64,000 bases of DNA from Leifsonia virtsii (GTDB lineage Bacteria; Actinomycetota; Actinomycetes; Actinomycetales; Microbacteriaceae). Position numbers and translations under genes: made by a program. Location of the stretch: assembly GCF_030433675.1 (NCBI RefSeq), contig NZ_JAROCB010000002.1, forward strand, positions 868,001-932,000, read 5' to 3'. Each line of letters starts with the position of its first letter. The first letter of the stretch is position 1. Shown one piece after another: positions 44,505 to 54,390 of the stretch. Below the pieces are notes generated by a model. That model made no database searches. It had not been told where the DNA came from and saw only the letters and a list, made by a program, of their open reading frames with translations.

Positions 44505-44822
44505 GTGCGCGTGACCCGGTCAGCCGACGGACGGCGTGCCACCGAGCACGAGCCCTCGGAAGCGGGCGGCCTGAGCGAACGGGATGCCGCGATCCTCGCG
44601 TTCGAACGCCAGTGGTGGCGTCACGCCGGAGCCAAAGAGCAGGCCATCCGCGAGGAGTTCGGTCTGTCGGCGGCTCGGTACTATCAGTTGCTCGGTGCGC
44701 TGATCGACTCTCCGGCGGCACTTCGCCACGACCCCATGCTCGTCAAGCGGCTGCTCCGGCTGCGCGAGGCGAGACTGGCCGCACGACACGCACGGACGCT
44801 CCCGTCCGGCGACCGACCCTGA
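44505..44822 (+). CDS. DUF3263 family DNA-binding-like protein
   Basis: About 105 residues from GTG 44505 (GTG 44511 and an earlier GTG at 44445 are alternatives). The domain LSERDAAILAFERQWWRHAG, AKEQAIREEFGLSAARYYQL and HDPMLVKRLLRLR is DUF3263, with an HTH-like helix pair, found only in actinobacteria. It is followed by a LytR_C protein gene, a conserved actinobacterial neighbour pair. Role unknown. Confidence 0.85.
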   Translation: MRVTRSADGRRATEHEPSEAGGLSERDAAILAFERQWWRHAGAKEQAIREEFGLSAARYYQLLGALIDSPAALRHDPMLVKRLLRLREARLAARHARTLPSGDRP

Positions 44823-44837
44823 GGACCCCCACCCCCG

Positions 44838-45392
44838 ATGGCAGAGAAGTTCCCCCGCGACCGGTTCGACGAGATCCCGGACGACCTCCAGCGCGTCGGC
44901 GCCCACCGGGCCCCACGCCGTCGCGGCCGCGGCTGGATCGCCGTCGGCTGGGCGGCGCTCGCCACCGTGCTGCTCGTCGGCGCGGGCATCTTCGGACTCT
45001 CACTCGTGAACGGCAGCATCGACTTCCACGGGCCGTCCGGCACCGGGTCGCGCACCGCATCCACGACGCCGACCGCGACGCCGACCCCGACGATCGTCCC
45101 GACCGTGAACCCGTCCCTCAACGTCAACGTGCTCAACGGCACCGCGAAAGAGGGGCTCGCCGCCTCCGTGGGCGAGAAGCTCAAGGCCGCCGGGTGGAAG
45201 GTCGGAGCGCTCGCGAACGCCGACAAGACCGACCTCGCGGCCACCATCGTCTACTACGGCGACCCGGCCAACCAGGCGGCGGCGCTCGGCGTCGCGCAGT
45301 CCCTCCCCGGGGCCACGATCCAGCAGAGCACCGCCTTCAGCGACACCGGCGCCGACATCACCGTGGTCATCGGCGCGAACTATCCGGGCTGA
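44838..45392 (+). CDS. Membrane-anchored LytR C-terminal domain protein
   Basis: 184 residues. A cytosolic basic N-terminus, one membrane helix (about 33-55, WIAVGWAALATVLLVGAGIF), and a Thr/Pro linker precede a LytR_C domain (about 92-182, LNVNVLNGTAKEGLAASVGE; TIVYYGDPANQAAALGVAQ). It lacks the LytR-CpsA-Psr catalytic domain. It is probably an accessory envelope protein. It starts 15 bp after the DUF3263 gene. Confidence 0.88.
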   Translation: MAEKFPRDRFDEIPDDLQRVGAHRAPRRRGRGWIAVGWAALATVLLVGAGIFGLSLVNGSIDFHGPSGTGSRTASTTPTATPTPTIVPTVNPSLNVNVLNGTAKEGLAASVGEKLKAAGWKVGALANADKTDLAATIVYYGDPANQAAALGVAQSLPGATIQQSTAFSDTGADITVVIGANYPG

Positions 45393-45486
45393 GCGCGCTC
45401 GTCCCATTGTTTCGCGCGTGTTTAAGTTCGGACACAATTCGGAACGGATTCCCGAAAACACTGGCGACGCGGGGCATTGCACGCAT

Positions 45487-45492
45487 TAGGAT
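45487..45492 (+). promoter_or_regulatory. Probable -10 element of the cold shock gene
   Basis: TAGGAT lies about 57 bp before the cspA start, leaving a leader of about 50 nt with a GGGAG ribosome-binding site near its end. Confidence 0.4.
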
Positions 45493-45548
45493 CGGGAGTC
45501 AACGTGCGGCGTCGGATCGCGCGAGCGACACAGCAATGGGAGTAATGC

Positions 45549-45752
45549 ATGGCGAACGGGACCGTGAAGTGGTTCAACGCTGAGAAGGGCTACGGCTTCA
45601 TCACCGTCGAAGGTGGGGGACAGGACGTTTTCGTTCATTACTCCGCGATCGACATGAACGGATACAAGGTTCTCGAGGAGGGCCAGCAGGTCGTGTTCGA
45701 GGTCGGCTCCGGGCAAAAGGGCCCGCAGGCCGAGTCGGTGCGCCTGGCCTGA
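45549..45752 (+). CDS. cspA: Cold shock protein, CspA family
   Basis: 67 residues. RNP1 KGYGFITVE and RNP2 VFVHYSAI sit in a single cold-shock OB-fold ([19 protein letters not shown]). It binds single-stranded RNA and DNA and prevents RNA structure. A GGGAG ribosome-binding site lies 6-7 nt before the ATG. A stem-loop with a short T run follows. Confidence 0.96.
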   Translation: MANGTVKWFNAEKGYGFITVEGGGQDVFVHYSAIDMNGYKVLEEGQQVVFEVGSGQKGPQAESVRLA

Positions 45753-45777
45753 CCGGCAGCGCGACGAAACCCGTGAG

Positions 45778-45803
45778 ACGCCGTCCCCTGCGGGGGGCGG
45801 CGT
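45778..45803 (+). terminator. Terminator of the cold shock gene
   Basis: ACGCCG/CGGCGT plus CCCC/GGGG around a TGCG loop, followed by TTTCG, 25 nt past the stop. Confidence 0.65.
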
Positions 45804-45830
45804 TTCGCCGTTGTGGGAGCTTTGCGTCAT

Positions 45831-45868
45831 CCTCGGTCGCAGGCTCCACCCTCGGTCGCAGGCTCCCT
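45831..45868 (+). repeat. 19-bp tandem duplication
   Basis: CCTCGGTCGCAGGCTCCAC is repeated directly (45831-45849, 45850-45868), with the last two bases changed, in the noncoding region before groEL. Confidence 0.75.
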
Positions 45869-45869
45869 C

Positions 45870-45967
45870 GGCGCTGGGGTCGCGGCATCGCTCCGCGCTG
45901 CCCTCAGCTCCACCGCGCGGCGCTGGGGTCGCGGCATCGCTCCGCGCTGCTCTGAGCTCCACCGCGC
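45870..45967 (+). repeat. 49-bp tandem duplication upstream of groEL
   Basis: Two adjacent 49-bp units (45870-45918 and 45919-45967) differ at two positions and end just before the groEL promoter. The 45753-46074 gap holds no gene. Confidence 0.8.
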
Positions 45968-45970
45968 GCG

Positions 45971-45997
45971 CTTGCACTCTCCCGCTCCGAGTGCCAG
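45971..45997 (+). promoter_or_regulatory. Degenerate CIRCE operator (upstream copy)
   Basis: CTTGCACTC-N9-GAGTGCCAG. The GCACTC/GAGTGC arms and the 9-nt spacing match CIRCE; only the outer three bases on each side deviate. Confidence 0.7.
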
Positions 45998-46000
45998 AAT
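45972..46000 (+). promoter_or_regulatory. groEL promoter
   Basis: -35 TTGCAC (45972-45977) and -10 CAGAAT (45995-46000), spaced by 17 bp. The upstream CIRCE copy overlaps the -35 element and reaches the -10. Confidence 0.6.
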
Positions 46001-46004
46001 CGCT

Positions 46005-47694
<1,690 letters not shown>

Positions 47695-47708
47695 GTCCCA
47701 CCCACCAC

Positions 47709-47745
47709 GAAGAGGGCGTCTCCCCGTTGGGGAGGCGCCCTCTTC
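47709..47745 (+). terminator. Terminator of groEL
   Basis: GAAGAGGGCG (47709-47718) pairs with 47736-47745, and an inner CTCCCC/GGGGAG closes a GTT loop, 15 nt past the stop. Confidence 0.8.
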
Positions 47746-47751
47746 GCGTCC

Positions 47752-48050
47752 GGCGCCGCACGCGATCCGTGGGACGCAACACGCCGCGTCGCCGTCACCA
47801 TAACGGCGTGTTGCGTCCCGCGGATACGCCAGGTGACACAACACGCCGCGCGCCCGGCGGCCGCCGCGGCGCGTCGCGTCAACCAGGTGTCCGGCCGCCG
47901 GGGCGCCGCACGCGATCCATGGGACGCAACACGCCGCATCGCCGCCGGCGTAGCGGCGTTTTGCGCCCCACGGATGCGCCTGGTTGACACAACACTCCGG
48001 CCGCCGGGCGGCCGCCGCGGCGCGTTGCGTCAACCAGGCGGCGGCCGGGC
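47752..48050. repeat. 150-bp tandem repeat (two copies) rich in palindromes
   Basis: Copies start at 47752 and 47902 with GGCGCCGCACGCGATCC. Each contains one palindrome built from GGGACGCAACACGCCG (perfect 16-bp arms at 47771-47786/47804-47819 in copy 1) and a second from CCTGGTTGACACAAC (47979-47993/48024-48038 in copy 2). The motif GACRCAACACNCCG occurs four times directly. It fills the noncoding gap between groEL and the sensor kinase gene. Confidence 0.8.
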
Positions 48051-48055
48051 GGGCG

Positions 48056-49756
48056 TTACGGGGTGAGCGGCTTGGGGGCGGCGGGGGAGCCGGCCAGGGG
48101 CAGGGAGACGCGGAAGGTGGCGCCGCCGCCCTCGGTGTCGACGACCTCCACGGTGCCGTTGTGGGCGGCCACGATCGACGACACGATCGCGAGGCCCAGG
48201 CCGCTGCCGCCGGTCTCGCGGGCGCGGGACGTGTCGGCGCGCCAGAAGCGCTGGAAGATCTTCTCCCGGATCTGCGGCGGGATGCCCTCGCCGTGGTCCC
48301 GCACCTCCAGGGTCGCCCGTTCGCTGCGGTGGTCGATCTGCACCGCGATCTCGATCGGGCTGCCCTCCGGCGTGTAGCGCAGGGCGTTCCCCATCAGGTT
48401 GGTGACCACCTGGCGGAGCTTGTTCTCCTCCGCGAGCACGATCGCCGGCTCCGTCGGCGGGTGCTGCGCGAGCACGACCTTCTCGGTCGTGCTGATCGGG
48501 AGCGGGCCGGTGGACGCGCGCCTGCTGCGCCCGCGCCGCAGCCGGGCGAGCGCGGACCCGGCGAAGGCGATCGGGCCTGTCGCGTTCGACGGACGACCGG
48601 CGAGGTCGGGCACCGTCATCGGCACCGTGTCGACGCCGGGCTCCGGCTCCTCGTCCCGTTCCGGCTGCACCGGCTCGGGCGTGAGCACGGTGACGACGCG
48701 TCCGGGGGCCCCGGCCATGGTGTCCATCGCCGCGTCCTGGGCGATCTTCACCAGGTCGACGCGCGTGAGGTCGAGCGGCTTGGTCTCGTCGAGGCGGGCG
48801 AGCTCCAGGAGGTCCTCGACGAGGGTCCCCATCCGGATCGCCTCCTTCTCGATGCGGTCCATGGCCTGCGCCACGTCCTCCGGAGTCTGCAGCGCGCCCA
48901 TCCGGTACAGCTCGGCGTAGCCGCGCACCGAGACCAGGGGAGTGCGCAGCTCGTGCGAGGCGTCGCCCACGAATCGGCGCATCTGGTCGATGGTGCGCGC
49001 GCGGTCGCTGAAGGCGCGGTCGATCCGGTTCAGCATGGTGTTGAGGGAGCGGTTCAGCCGCCCGACCTCGGTGTTGGGCGTCGCGCCGCCGAGGCGCTGG
49101 CTGAAGTCGCCGTCCGCGATGGCGGCCGCGGTCTGCTCCACCTCGCGCAGCGGAGCGAACGTCGTTGTCACCAGCATGCGCGTGAGTCCCGCGCCGACGA
49201 TGATGACGATGACGCCGAAGCCGAGGAAGATCGCGAGGAAGCTCGCCATCACGGTGTCGATCTGCGACGTGGTGGTCGCCACGATCGCTGTCGCCAGCTC
49301 GCCCGAGTTGGCGAATGTCTGCGTGGTGGCGAGTGCGCGGTACGTGGTGCGCCCGTCGTTGCTCTGCAATGTGAAGGGGCCGAGCATCGCCTTGGCCTCG
49401 GGCAGCGTCAGCGTCTGCGGGATGTCGGGGCGGTGCGCGTACGGGATGTTCTTCCAGTTGTACGTGACCAGCTTGCCGTTGGAGTCGTACAGCGCCGCGA
49501 AGTAGTCCGAGGGGCTCGAATCGGTCGCGATCTTGTCGCCCTCTGTCGAGGAGCTGAACAGGTACGTGTTCAGGTACGACGCCCCCGACGCCGCCGACAG
49601 TTGCGCATCCAGCTGGTCGAGCAGCACCGGCTTCAGCATCGACATCGTGCCGATGCCGGTCACGAGCAGCCCGAGCGTCAGCATCAGCACGGTCACGCCC
49701 GTGATCTTCGTGCGGAGGGAGATCGCGTTCCAGCGGTCGAGCAGGCGTGAGTGCAT
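48056..49756 (-). CDS. Two-component sensor histidine kinase (TcrY/TrcS-like)
   Basis: 566 residues. Membrane helices at about 18-38 and 172-192 flank an extracytoplasmic sensor domain. A HAMP linker (about 193-245) and HisKA with the phosphorylated His268 in VGDASHELRTPLVSVRGYAE follow. A Pro/Glu/Arg-rich insertion (about 360-435) precedes the HATPase domain (VTNLMGNALRYTPEGSPIEI; GGSGLGLAIVSSIVAAHNG). The insertion is not usual in the family. It is cotranscribed with the response regulator 61 bp upstream. Confidence 0.92.
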   Translation of the reverse strand: MHSRLLDRWNAISLRTKITGVTVLMLTLGLLVTGIGTMSMLKPVLLDQLDAQLSAASGASYLNTYLFSSSTEGDKIATDSSPSDYFAALYDSNGKLVTYNWKNIPYAHRPDIPQTLTLPEAKAMLGPFTLQSNDGRTTYRALATTQTFANSGELATAIVATTTSQIDTVMASFLAIFLGFGVIVIIVGAGLTRMLVTTTFAPLREVEQTAAAIADGDFSQRLGGATPNTEVGRLNRSLNTMLNRIDRAFSDRARTIDQMRRFVGDASHELRTPLVSVRGYAELYRMGALQTPEDVAQAMDRIEKEAIRMGTLVEDLLELARLDETKPLDLTRVDLVKIAQDAAMDTMAGAPGRVVTVLTPEPVQPERDEEPEPGVDTVPMTVPDLAGRPSNATGPIAFAGSALARLRRGRSRRASTGPLPISTTEKVVLAQHPPTEPAIVLAEENKLRQVVTNLMGNALRYTPEGSPIEIAVQIDHRSERATLEVRDHGEGIPPQIREKIFQRFWRADTSRARETGGSGLGLAIVSSIVAAHNGTVEVVDTEGGGATFRVSLPLAGSPAAPKPLTP

Positions 49757-49816
49757 CAGGCCGTCAGTCTATGCGGGGGATGCTGTGCCGGGCATGTGTG
49801 CTCCCGGTGACCCAGC

Positions 49817-50509
49817 TCAGGCCTTGGCGGCCTTGAGCATGTAGCCGAAGCCGCGCTTGGTCTGGATGAGCGGCTCGCTGGAGTGCGCATCCACCTTGCG
49901 GCGCAGGTACGAGATGTACGACTCGACGATGCCGGCGTCGCCGTTGAAGTCGTACTCCCAGACGTGGTCGAGGATCTGCGCCTTCGACAGCACGCGGTTG
50001 GGGTTGAGCATCAGGTAGCGCAGCAGCTTGAACTCGGTCGGCGAGAGCTCGATCGGGGTGTCGCCGACGAAGACCTCGTGGGTGTCCTGGTCCATCGTCA
50101 GCTCGCCCGCGCGGATCACGGCGTCCTCGTCGGCCTGCATCGTGCGGCGCAGGATGGCCTTGATGCGGGCGACGATCTCGTCGAGGCTGAACGGCTTGGT
50201 CACGTAGTCGTCGCCGCCGACCGTGAGCCCGGTGATCTTGTCCTCCGTGTCGTCCTTCGCCGTGAGGAAGAGGATGGGCGCGGTGTAGCCGGCGCCGCGG
50301 AGTCGCTTGGTGACGCCGAACCCGTTCATGTCGGGGAGCATGACGTCGAGGATGATGAGGTCTGGCTCCTCTTCGAGGACCGCGGAGATCGCCTGCGCGC
50401 CGTTGCCGACCGCCCGGACGGCGAACCCGGCGAAACGGAGGCTGGTGGTGAGGAGATCGCGGATGTTCGGCTCGTCGTCGACGATGAGAATGCGGGGTCC
50501 GGCGTTCAT
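49817..50509 (-). CDS. OmpR-family response regulator
   Basis: 230 residues from ATG 50509. The receiver domain has DDEP (11-14), the phospho-acceptor Asp55 in LIILDVMLPDMNG, and FLTAKDD. The C-terminal winged helix has ELSPTEFKLLRYLMLNPNRV and SYISYLRRKVD. The start at 50509 rather than the ATG at 50518 is preferred because a GATAAT hexamer ends 7 nt before it, fitting the leaderless rule seen in this window. Partner of the sensor kinase just downstream. Confidence 0.94.
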   Translation of the reverse strand: MNAGPRILIVDDEPNIRDLLTTSLRFAGFAVRAVGNGAQAISAVLEEEPDLIILDVMLPDMNGFGVTKRLRGAGYTAPILFLTAKDDTEDKITGLTVGGDDYVTKPFSLDEIVARIKAILRRTMQADEDAVIRAGELTMDQDTHEVFVGDTPIELSPTEFKLLRYLMLNPNRVLSKAQILDHVWEYDFNGDAGIVESYISYLRRKVDAHSSEPLIQTKRGFGYMLKAAKA

Positions 50510-50516
50510 GCACACC

Positions 50517-50522
50517 ATTATC
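50517..50522 (-). promoter_or_regulatory. Putative leaderless -10 element of the response regulator
   Basis: On the minus strand GATAAT lies 7 nt before the ATG at 50509. If this is the promoter, the ATG at 50518 cannot be in the transcript. Confidence 0.45.
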
Positions 50523-50613
50523 TGCGCGTGGGCTGAGTCCTACCTGTGAGCCGTCGGTGCGCGATGAGTGCGCGGGTCTGGCGCCCGCAGTGTGAAGAGT
50601 GGATGCTGAGGTC

Positions 50614-51834
50614 ATGTCGAATCCCACCGTCGTCATCGCGGGCGCCGGCCTGGCCGGTGCGACCGTCGCGACCGAGCTGCGCGAGCGCGGCTTCGAGGGG
50701 CGGATCCTGCTGCTCGGCGCCGAGGAGCACCGCCCCTACATCCGGCCGCCGCTGTCCAAGGAGTACCTGAAAGGGGACGCGCCCGTCGACGACGCCGACG
50801 TCCATCCCGGGCACTGGTACGCCGAGCACGCGGTCGAGTTCCTGCCGGGTGTCACGGCCGGCTCGTTCGACCCGGGCGCGCACGAGCTGTTCGTCTCCGA
50901 GGGCGGGCGTATCACCTACGACAGCCTGGTGCTGGCGACCGGCGCGAGCGCACGGCCGCTCGGCGTGCCCGGCAGCGGGCACGGCGCCGTCTTCCCGCTG
51001 CGCACCAGGGAGGACGCCGGCCGGCTGCGCGCCGCTCTCGAGGTCGGCGGCCGCCGCGTCGTCGTGGTCGGATCGGGCTGGATCGGGCTCGAGGTCGCCG
51101 CCGCGGCCCGCGGCTACGGCAACGAGGTCACCGTCCTCGGCCGCGCCGCCGTGCCGCTGAGCGCCGCGATCGGCCCGGAACTCGGCGCGGTCTTCGAGCG
51201 GCTGCACCGCGACAACGGCGTCACCGTCCGCAACGGCGCGAAGGTGGTCGGCGTCGACGGAGGCGCCGAGCAGGTGGTCGTGCTCGCCTCGGGCGAGCGC
51301 ATCCCCGCCGACGTGGTCGTCGCGGGGGTCGGGGCGACGCCGAACACCCAGGTGGCCGAGCGCAGCGGCGTGCGGCTCTCCAACGGCGTGCTCACCGACA
51401 AGGGGATGCGCACCAGCATCGACGACGTGTACGCCGTGGGCGACGTGGCCAACCCGTTCCTCCCCGCGCTCGGCCGGCACTACCGCAACGAGCACTGGGC
51501 GAACGCGATCGCCGGCGGCACGGTGGCCGCGCACGCCATCCTCGGCGAGCGCGCGTCGTACGACGACATCCCGTACTTCTACTCCGACCAATACGATCTG
51601 GGCATGGAGTATTCGGGCTACCCGCCGCTGGCCGCTGGCAGCCGCGTCGTCTTCCGGGGCGACGTGGAGGCGCGCGAGTTCATCGCGTTCTGGCTGCGCA
51701 ACGACCGTGTCGTCGCCGGCATGAACGTGAACGTCTGGGACGTGCAGGACGACATCCAGCGCCTCATCCGCGGCGGTGAACGGGTGGATGCCGACCGGCT
51801 CGCCGACCAGAGCGTCGACCTTGCCGCCGTCTGA
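50614..51834 (+). CDS. FAD-dependent NAD(P)H oxidoreductase (ferredoxin reductase-like)
   Basis: 406 residues. The FAD-binding site is VVIAGAGLAGATVATELRER, the NAD(P)H site VVVVGSGWIGLEVAAAARGY, and the second FAD motif TSIDDVYAVGDVA. The C-terminal reductase domain starts at about 320 (YSDQYDLGMEYSG). It belongs to the Pyr_redox_2 group with Reductase_C (rubredoxin/ferredoxin reductases of oxygenases, AIF-like). No ferredoxin or P450 is adjacent, so the electron acceptor is unknown. Confidence 0.9.
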   Translation: MSNPTVVIAGAGLAGATVATELRERGFEGRILLLGAEEHRPYIRPPLSKEYLKGDAPVDDADVHPGHWYAEHAVEFLPGVTAGSFDPGAHELFVSEGGRITYDSLVLATGASARPLGVPGSGHGAVFPLRTREDAGRLRAALEVGGRRVVVVGSGWIGLEVAAAARGYGNEVTVLGRAAVPLSAAIGPELGAVFERLHRDNGVTVRNGAKVVGVDGGAEQVVVLASGERIPADVVVAGVGATPNTQVAERSGVRLSNGVLTDKGMRTSIDDVYAVGDVANPFLPALGRHYRNEHWANAIAGGTVAAHAILGERASYDDIPYFYSDQYDLGMEYSGYPPLAAGSRVVFRGDVEAREFIAFWLRNDRVVAGMNVNVWDVQDDIQRLIRGGERVDADRLADQSVDLAAV

Positions 51835-52747
51835 GGCGCGGAGCGCGGAGCCGTACCTCCCTCCGCTGCGCGTCCCGGTGCGGACCATCGGCGCCCGCAC
51901 CTTCGACTTCTCCCGCCGGGTGGCGGTGATGGCCGTCGTCAACCGCACGCCCGACTCGTTCTTCGACCAGGGCCGCACGTACGCGTTCGACCGGGCGGTG
52001 GACGCCTGCTTCGAAGCGGTCGCGCTCGGCGCCGACTGGGTCGACATCGGCGGCGCGCCCTTCGCGCCGGGGGAGCCCGTCCCGGTCGAGGAGGAGGTGG
52101 AGCGGGTGGTCCCGGTCGTCGAGGCGCTGCGGGCGGGCTCCGACGTCGTCATCTCGGTGGACACCTTCCACTCGACCGTGGCCCGGCACGCGATCGCCGC
52201 GGGTGCGACCGTCATCAACGACACCACAGGGCTCAGCGACCCCGAGCTCGCGCCGGTCGTCGCCGACAGCGACGCCACCCTCGTCATCACCCACAGCCTG
52301 GCGGAGCCGCGGCGGCCGTACCCGCGTCCGCACTACGACGACGTCGTCGCCGACGTGTCGCGGTTCCTGCTGGAGCGGGTGGACCGCGCGATGGCGGCCG
52401 GAGTTCCGGAGGAGCGCATCATCCTGGACCCCGGTCACGACCTGAACAAGAACACGCTGCACTCGCTGGAGCTGACCCGGCGGCTCTCGGAGATCGCCGA
52501 CCTCGGCTTCCCGACCCTCGCCGCCGTCTCGAACAAGGACTTCGTCGGTGAGACCCTCGACGCCCCGCGCTCCGAGCGGCTGGAGGGGTCGCTCGCGGCC
52601 GCGGTCATCAGCGTGATGAACGGTGCGCGTATCGTGCGGATGCACGACGTGCGCGCCTCGGTCGCCGCCATGCGGATGACGGAGGCGGTGCTCGGCCTCC
52701 GTGCGCCCGCCTACCTCAAGCACAACATGGGAGACGTGAATGACTGA
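51821..52747 (+). CDS. folP2: FolP2-type dihydropteroate synthase homologue
   Basis: About 308 residues from a tentative TTG at 51821. TIM-barrel with VMAVVNRTPDSFFDQG and SVDTFHSTVARHAIAAGATV and the late NKDFVGETL segment. The pterin/sulfa loop normally reading GGESTRPG is GGAPFAPG, and the MHxxG pterin motif is ITHSLAEP. NKDFVGETL and RMHDVRAS match mycobacterial FolP2, reported to lack dihydropteroate synthase activity. Folate synthesis is therefore doubtful. It overlaps the upstream oxidoreductase and the downstream reductase genes. Confidence 0.82.
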   Translation: MPPSEARSAEPYLPPLRVPVRTIGARTFDFSRRVAVMAVVNRTPDSFFDQGRTYAFDRAVDACFEAVALGADWVDIGGAPFAPGEPVPVEEEVERVVPVVEALRAGSDVVISVDTFHSTVARHAIAAGATVINDTTGLSDPELAPVVADSDATLVITHSLAEPRRPYPRPHYDDVVADVSRFLLERVDRAMAAGVPEERIILDPGHDLNKNTLHSLELTRRLSEIADLGFPTLAAVSNKDFVGETLDAPRSERLEGSLAAAVISVMNGARIVRMHDVRASVAAMRMTEAVLGLRAPAYLKHNMGDVND

Positions 52748-53501
52748 CCCTGCGGTCCCCGCCATCCACCGGCTGTCGCCGCTGCCGTCGCAGACCGGCT
52801 TGACCGACGAGGAGATCGCGGAGCTGTACCGCGAGGGCGCGGGCGACCCGTGGCTGCGCGTGAACTTCGTCACCAGCGTGGACGGCGCCGCCACCCACCA
52901 GGGCCTCTCCGGCGGTCTCTCGAACGACGTCGACGCCCGGGTGTTCGAGATCCTGCGCCGGCTGTGCGACGTCGTGCTGGTCGGCGCCGGGACCGTGCGC
53001 GCCGAGGGCTACGGGGCTATGCGGGTGGATGCCGCGTCGGCGCGGGCGCGCAGCGGCGCCGGGATGACCGCGCACCCCGTCTTCGCGATCGTCTCAGCCG
53101 GACTCGACCTCGACCCCCGCAGCAGCATCTTCCAGGACGCGCCAGAGCGTCCGATCGTGCTCACCACCGAGCTTTCCCGGCCGGAGGCGCGCGAGGCGCT
53201 CTCCGAGGTCGCGGATGTCGTGATCTGCGGCCGGGAACGCGTGCAGGCCGAGCGCGGGCTCGCGGTGCTGCACGAGCGCGGGCTGACGCGCATCCACTGC
53301 GAGGGAGGCCCGCACCTGTTCGCCGACCTCATCGCGGCGCGCGCGGTCGACGAGCTGTGCCTGACCGTCAGTCCGCGGCTGGAGGGCGGCACGTCGCCGC
53401 GCATCGCGACCGGCGCGGCCCCCATCGCACCGCTCGGGCTGCGGCTCGCCCACACGCTGGCGGGAGACGACACGCTGCTGCTGCGGTATGTCCGCGGCTG
53501 A
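52740..53501 (+). CDS. Pyrimidine reductase (RibD C-terminal domain) family protein
   Basis: 253 residues. RibD_C/DHFR-like fold: VNFVTSVDGAATHQGLSGGL, DVVLVGAGTVRAEGYGAMR and RIHCEGGPHLFADLIAARAV. It has no deaminase domain, so it is not a full RibD. Proteins of this type reduce pyrimidine or pterin-like rings with NADPH; position next to folP2 makes a pterin substrate possible, which is inference. It overlaps folP2 by 8 bp and the kinase gene by 14 bp. Confidence 0.85.
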   Translation: MTDPAVPAIHRLSPLPSQTGLTDEEIAELYREGAGDPWLRVNFVTSVDGAATHQGLSGGLSNDVDARVFEILRRLCDVVLVGAGTVRAEGYGAMRVDAASARARSGAGMTAHPVFAIVSAGLDLDPRSSIFQDAPERPIVLTTELSRPEAREALSEVADVVICGRERVQAERGLAVLHERGLTRIHCEGGPHLFADLIAARAVDELCLTVSPRLEGGTSPRIATGAAPIAPLGLRLAHTLAGDDTLLLRYVRG

Positions 53502-54390
53502 GCTGCGCCCGGGGATCGACGCCGCGCTGGTGCGGCGGCTCGTCGACGCGCAGTTCCCGCAGTGGCGGGGGCTGCCGGTCCGGCCGGTCGACCACGACGG
53601 CTGGGACAACCGCACCTTCCGCCTCGGGGATGCGCTGAGCGTCCGGCTGCCGAGCGCCGAGGGGTACATCGAGCAGGTGGCGAAGGAGCAGCGCTGGCTG
53701 CCGCGGCTCGCGCCGCTGCTGCCGGTGGCGATCCCGCAGCCGGTCGCGCAGGGCGAGCCGGGGGAGGGATACCCGTTCCCGTGGTCGGTCTATCGCTGGC
53801 TGCCCGGCACGCCCGTCGTGCTCGCCGGCGATGTGTCGCGGGATGCGGCGCTCGCCGACGCGGTCGGCCGGTTCCTGGTCACGCTGCGGGCCGCGCCGAC
53901 AGCGGGAGCGCCGGCTCCCGGGACGCACAACTTCTTCCGCGGGGCGCCGCCTGCGGTGTACGAGGAGGAGGCGCTCGCGGCGTTCGACCTGCTCGATGGG
54001 CCGTGGCGCGGCCGCGCGCGGGCGCTGTGGAAGGAGGCCACCGACTCCCGGTGGCAGGCCGACCCGGTGTGGTTCCACGGCGACGTCGCACCGGGCAATC
54101 TGCTGCTGGATGCGGCGGGCGCGCTGTCTGCGGTGATCGACTTCGGAACCTCGGGCGTCGGCGACCCCGCCTGCGACCTGGTGCCGGCCTGGACGATGTT
54201 CGAGGGAGAGGCCAGGGAGGCCTTCGTCGCGGCCGTCGGCCTCGACGAACCCGCGTGGTCGCGCGCTCGCGGCTGGGCGCTGTGGAAGTCGGCGATCACC
54301 GTGCGCGACCGCCCGGCCGACGCCGAGGCGCGCGCCACCCTCGCGCGCATCCTGTCGCACGGCTACCCGCAGTACTCCGGCGCCGGGTAG
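53488..54390 (+). CDS. Aminoglycoside phosphotransferase-fold kinase
   Basis: 300 residues. APH fold with the opening VDHDGWDNRTFRLGDALSVR, ATP-site Lys-containing QVAKEQRWLPRL, catalytic loop WFHGDVAPGNLLLD (about 191-204) and Mg-binding Asp in AVIDFGTSGVGDPACDLVPA. Substrates of this large family range from aminoglycosides to sugars, choline and homoserine; nothing here points to antibiotic resistance. It converges on the PT-rich membrane protein gene with a 28-bp overlap. Confidence 0.85.
   Translation: MSAAELRPGIDAALVRRLVDAQFPQWRGLPVRPVDHDGWDNRTFRLGDALSVRLPSAEGYIEQVAKEQRWLPRLAPLLPVAIPQPVAQGEPGEGYPFPWSVYRWLPGTPVVLAGDVSRDAALADAVGRFLVTLRAAPTAGAPAPGTHNFFRGAPPAVYEEEALAAFDLLDGPWRGRARALWKEATDSRWQADPVWFHGDVAPGNLLLDAAGALSAVIDFGTSGVGDPACDLVPAWTMFEGEAREAFVAAVGLDEPAWSRARGWALWKSAITVRDRPADAEARATLARILSHGYPQYSGAG

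Noticed and set aside
47752-48050. Tandem repeat considered as a CRISPR array or origin
   Set aside because: Only two 150-bp units, internal palindromes, no short constant repeats, no cas genes and no dnaA boxes seen.
53488-54390. Possible aminoglycoside resistance gene
   Set aside because: The APH fold is shared by many metabolic kinases; no resistance-specific features or mobile context are present.
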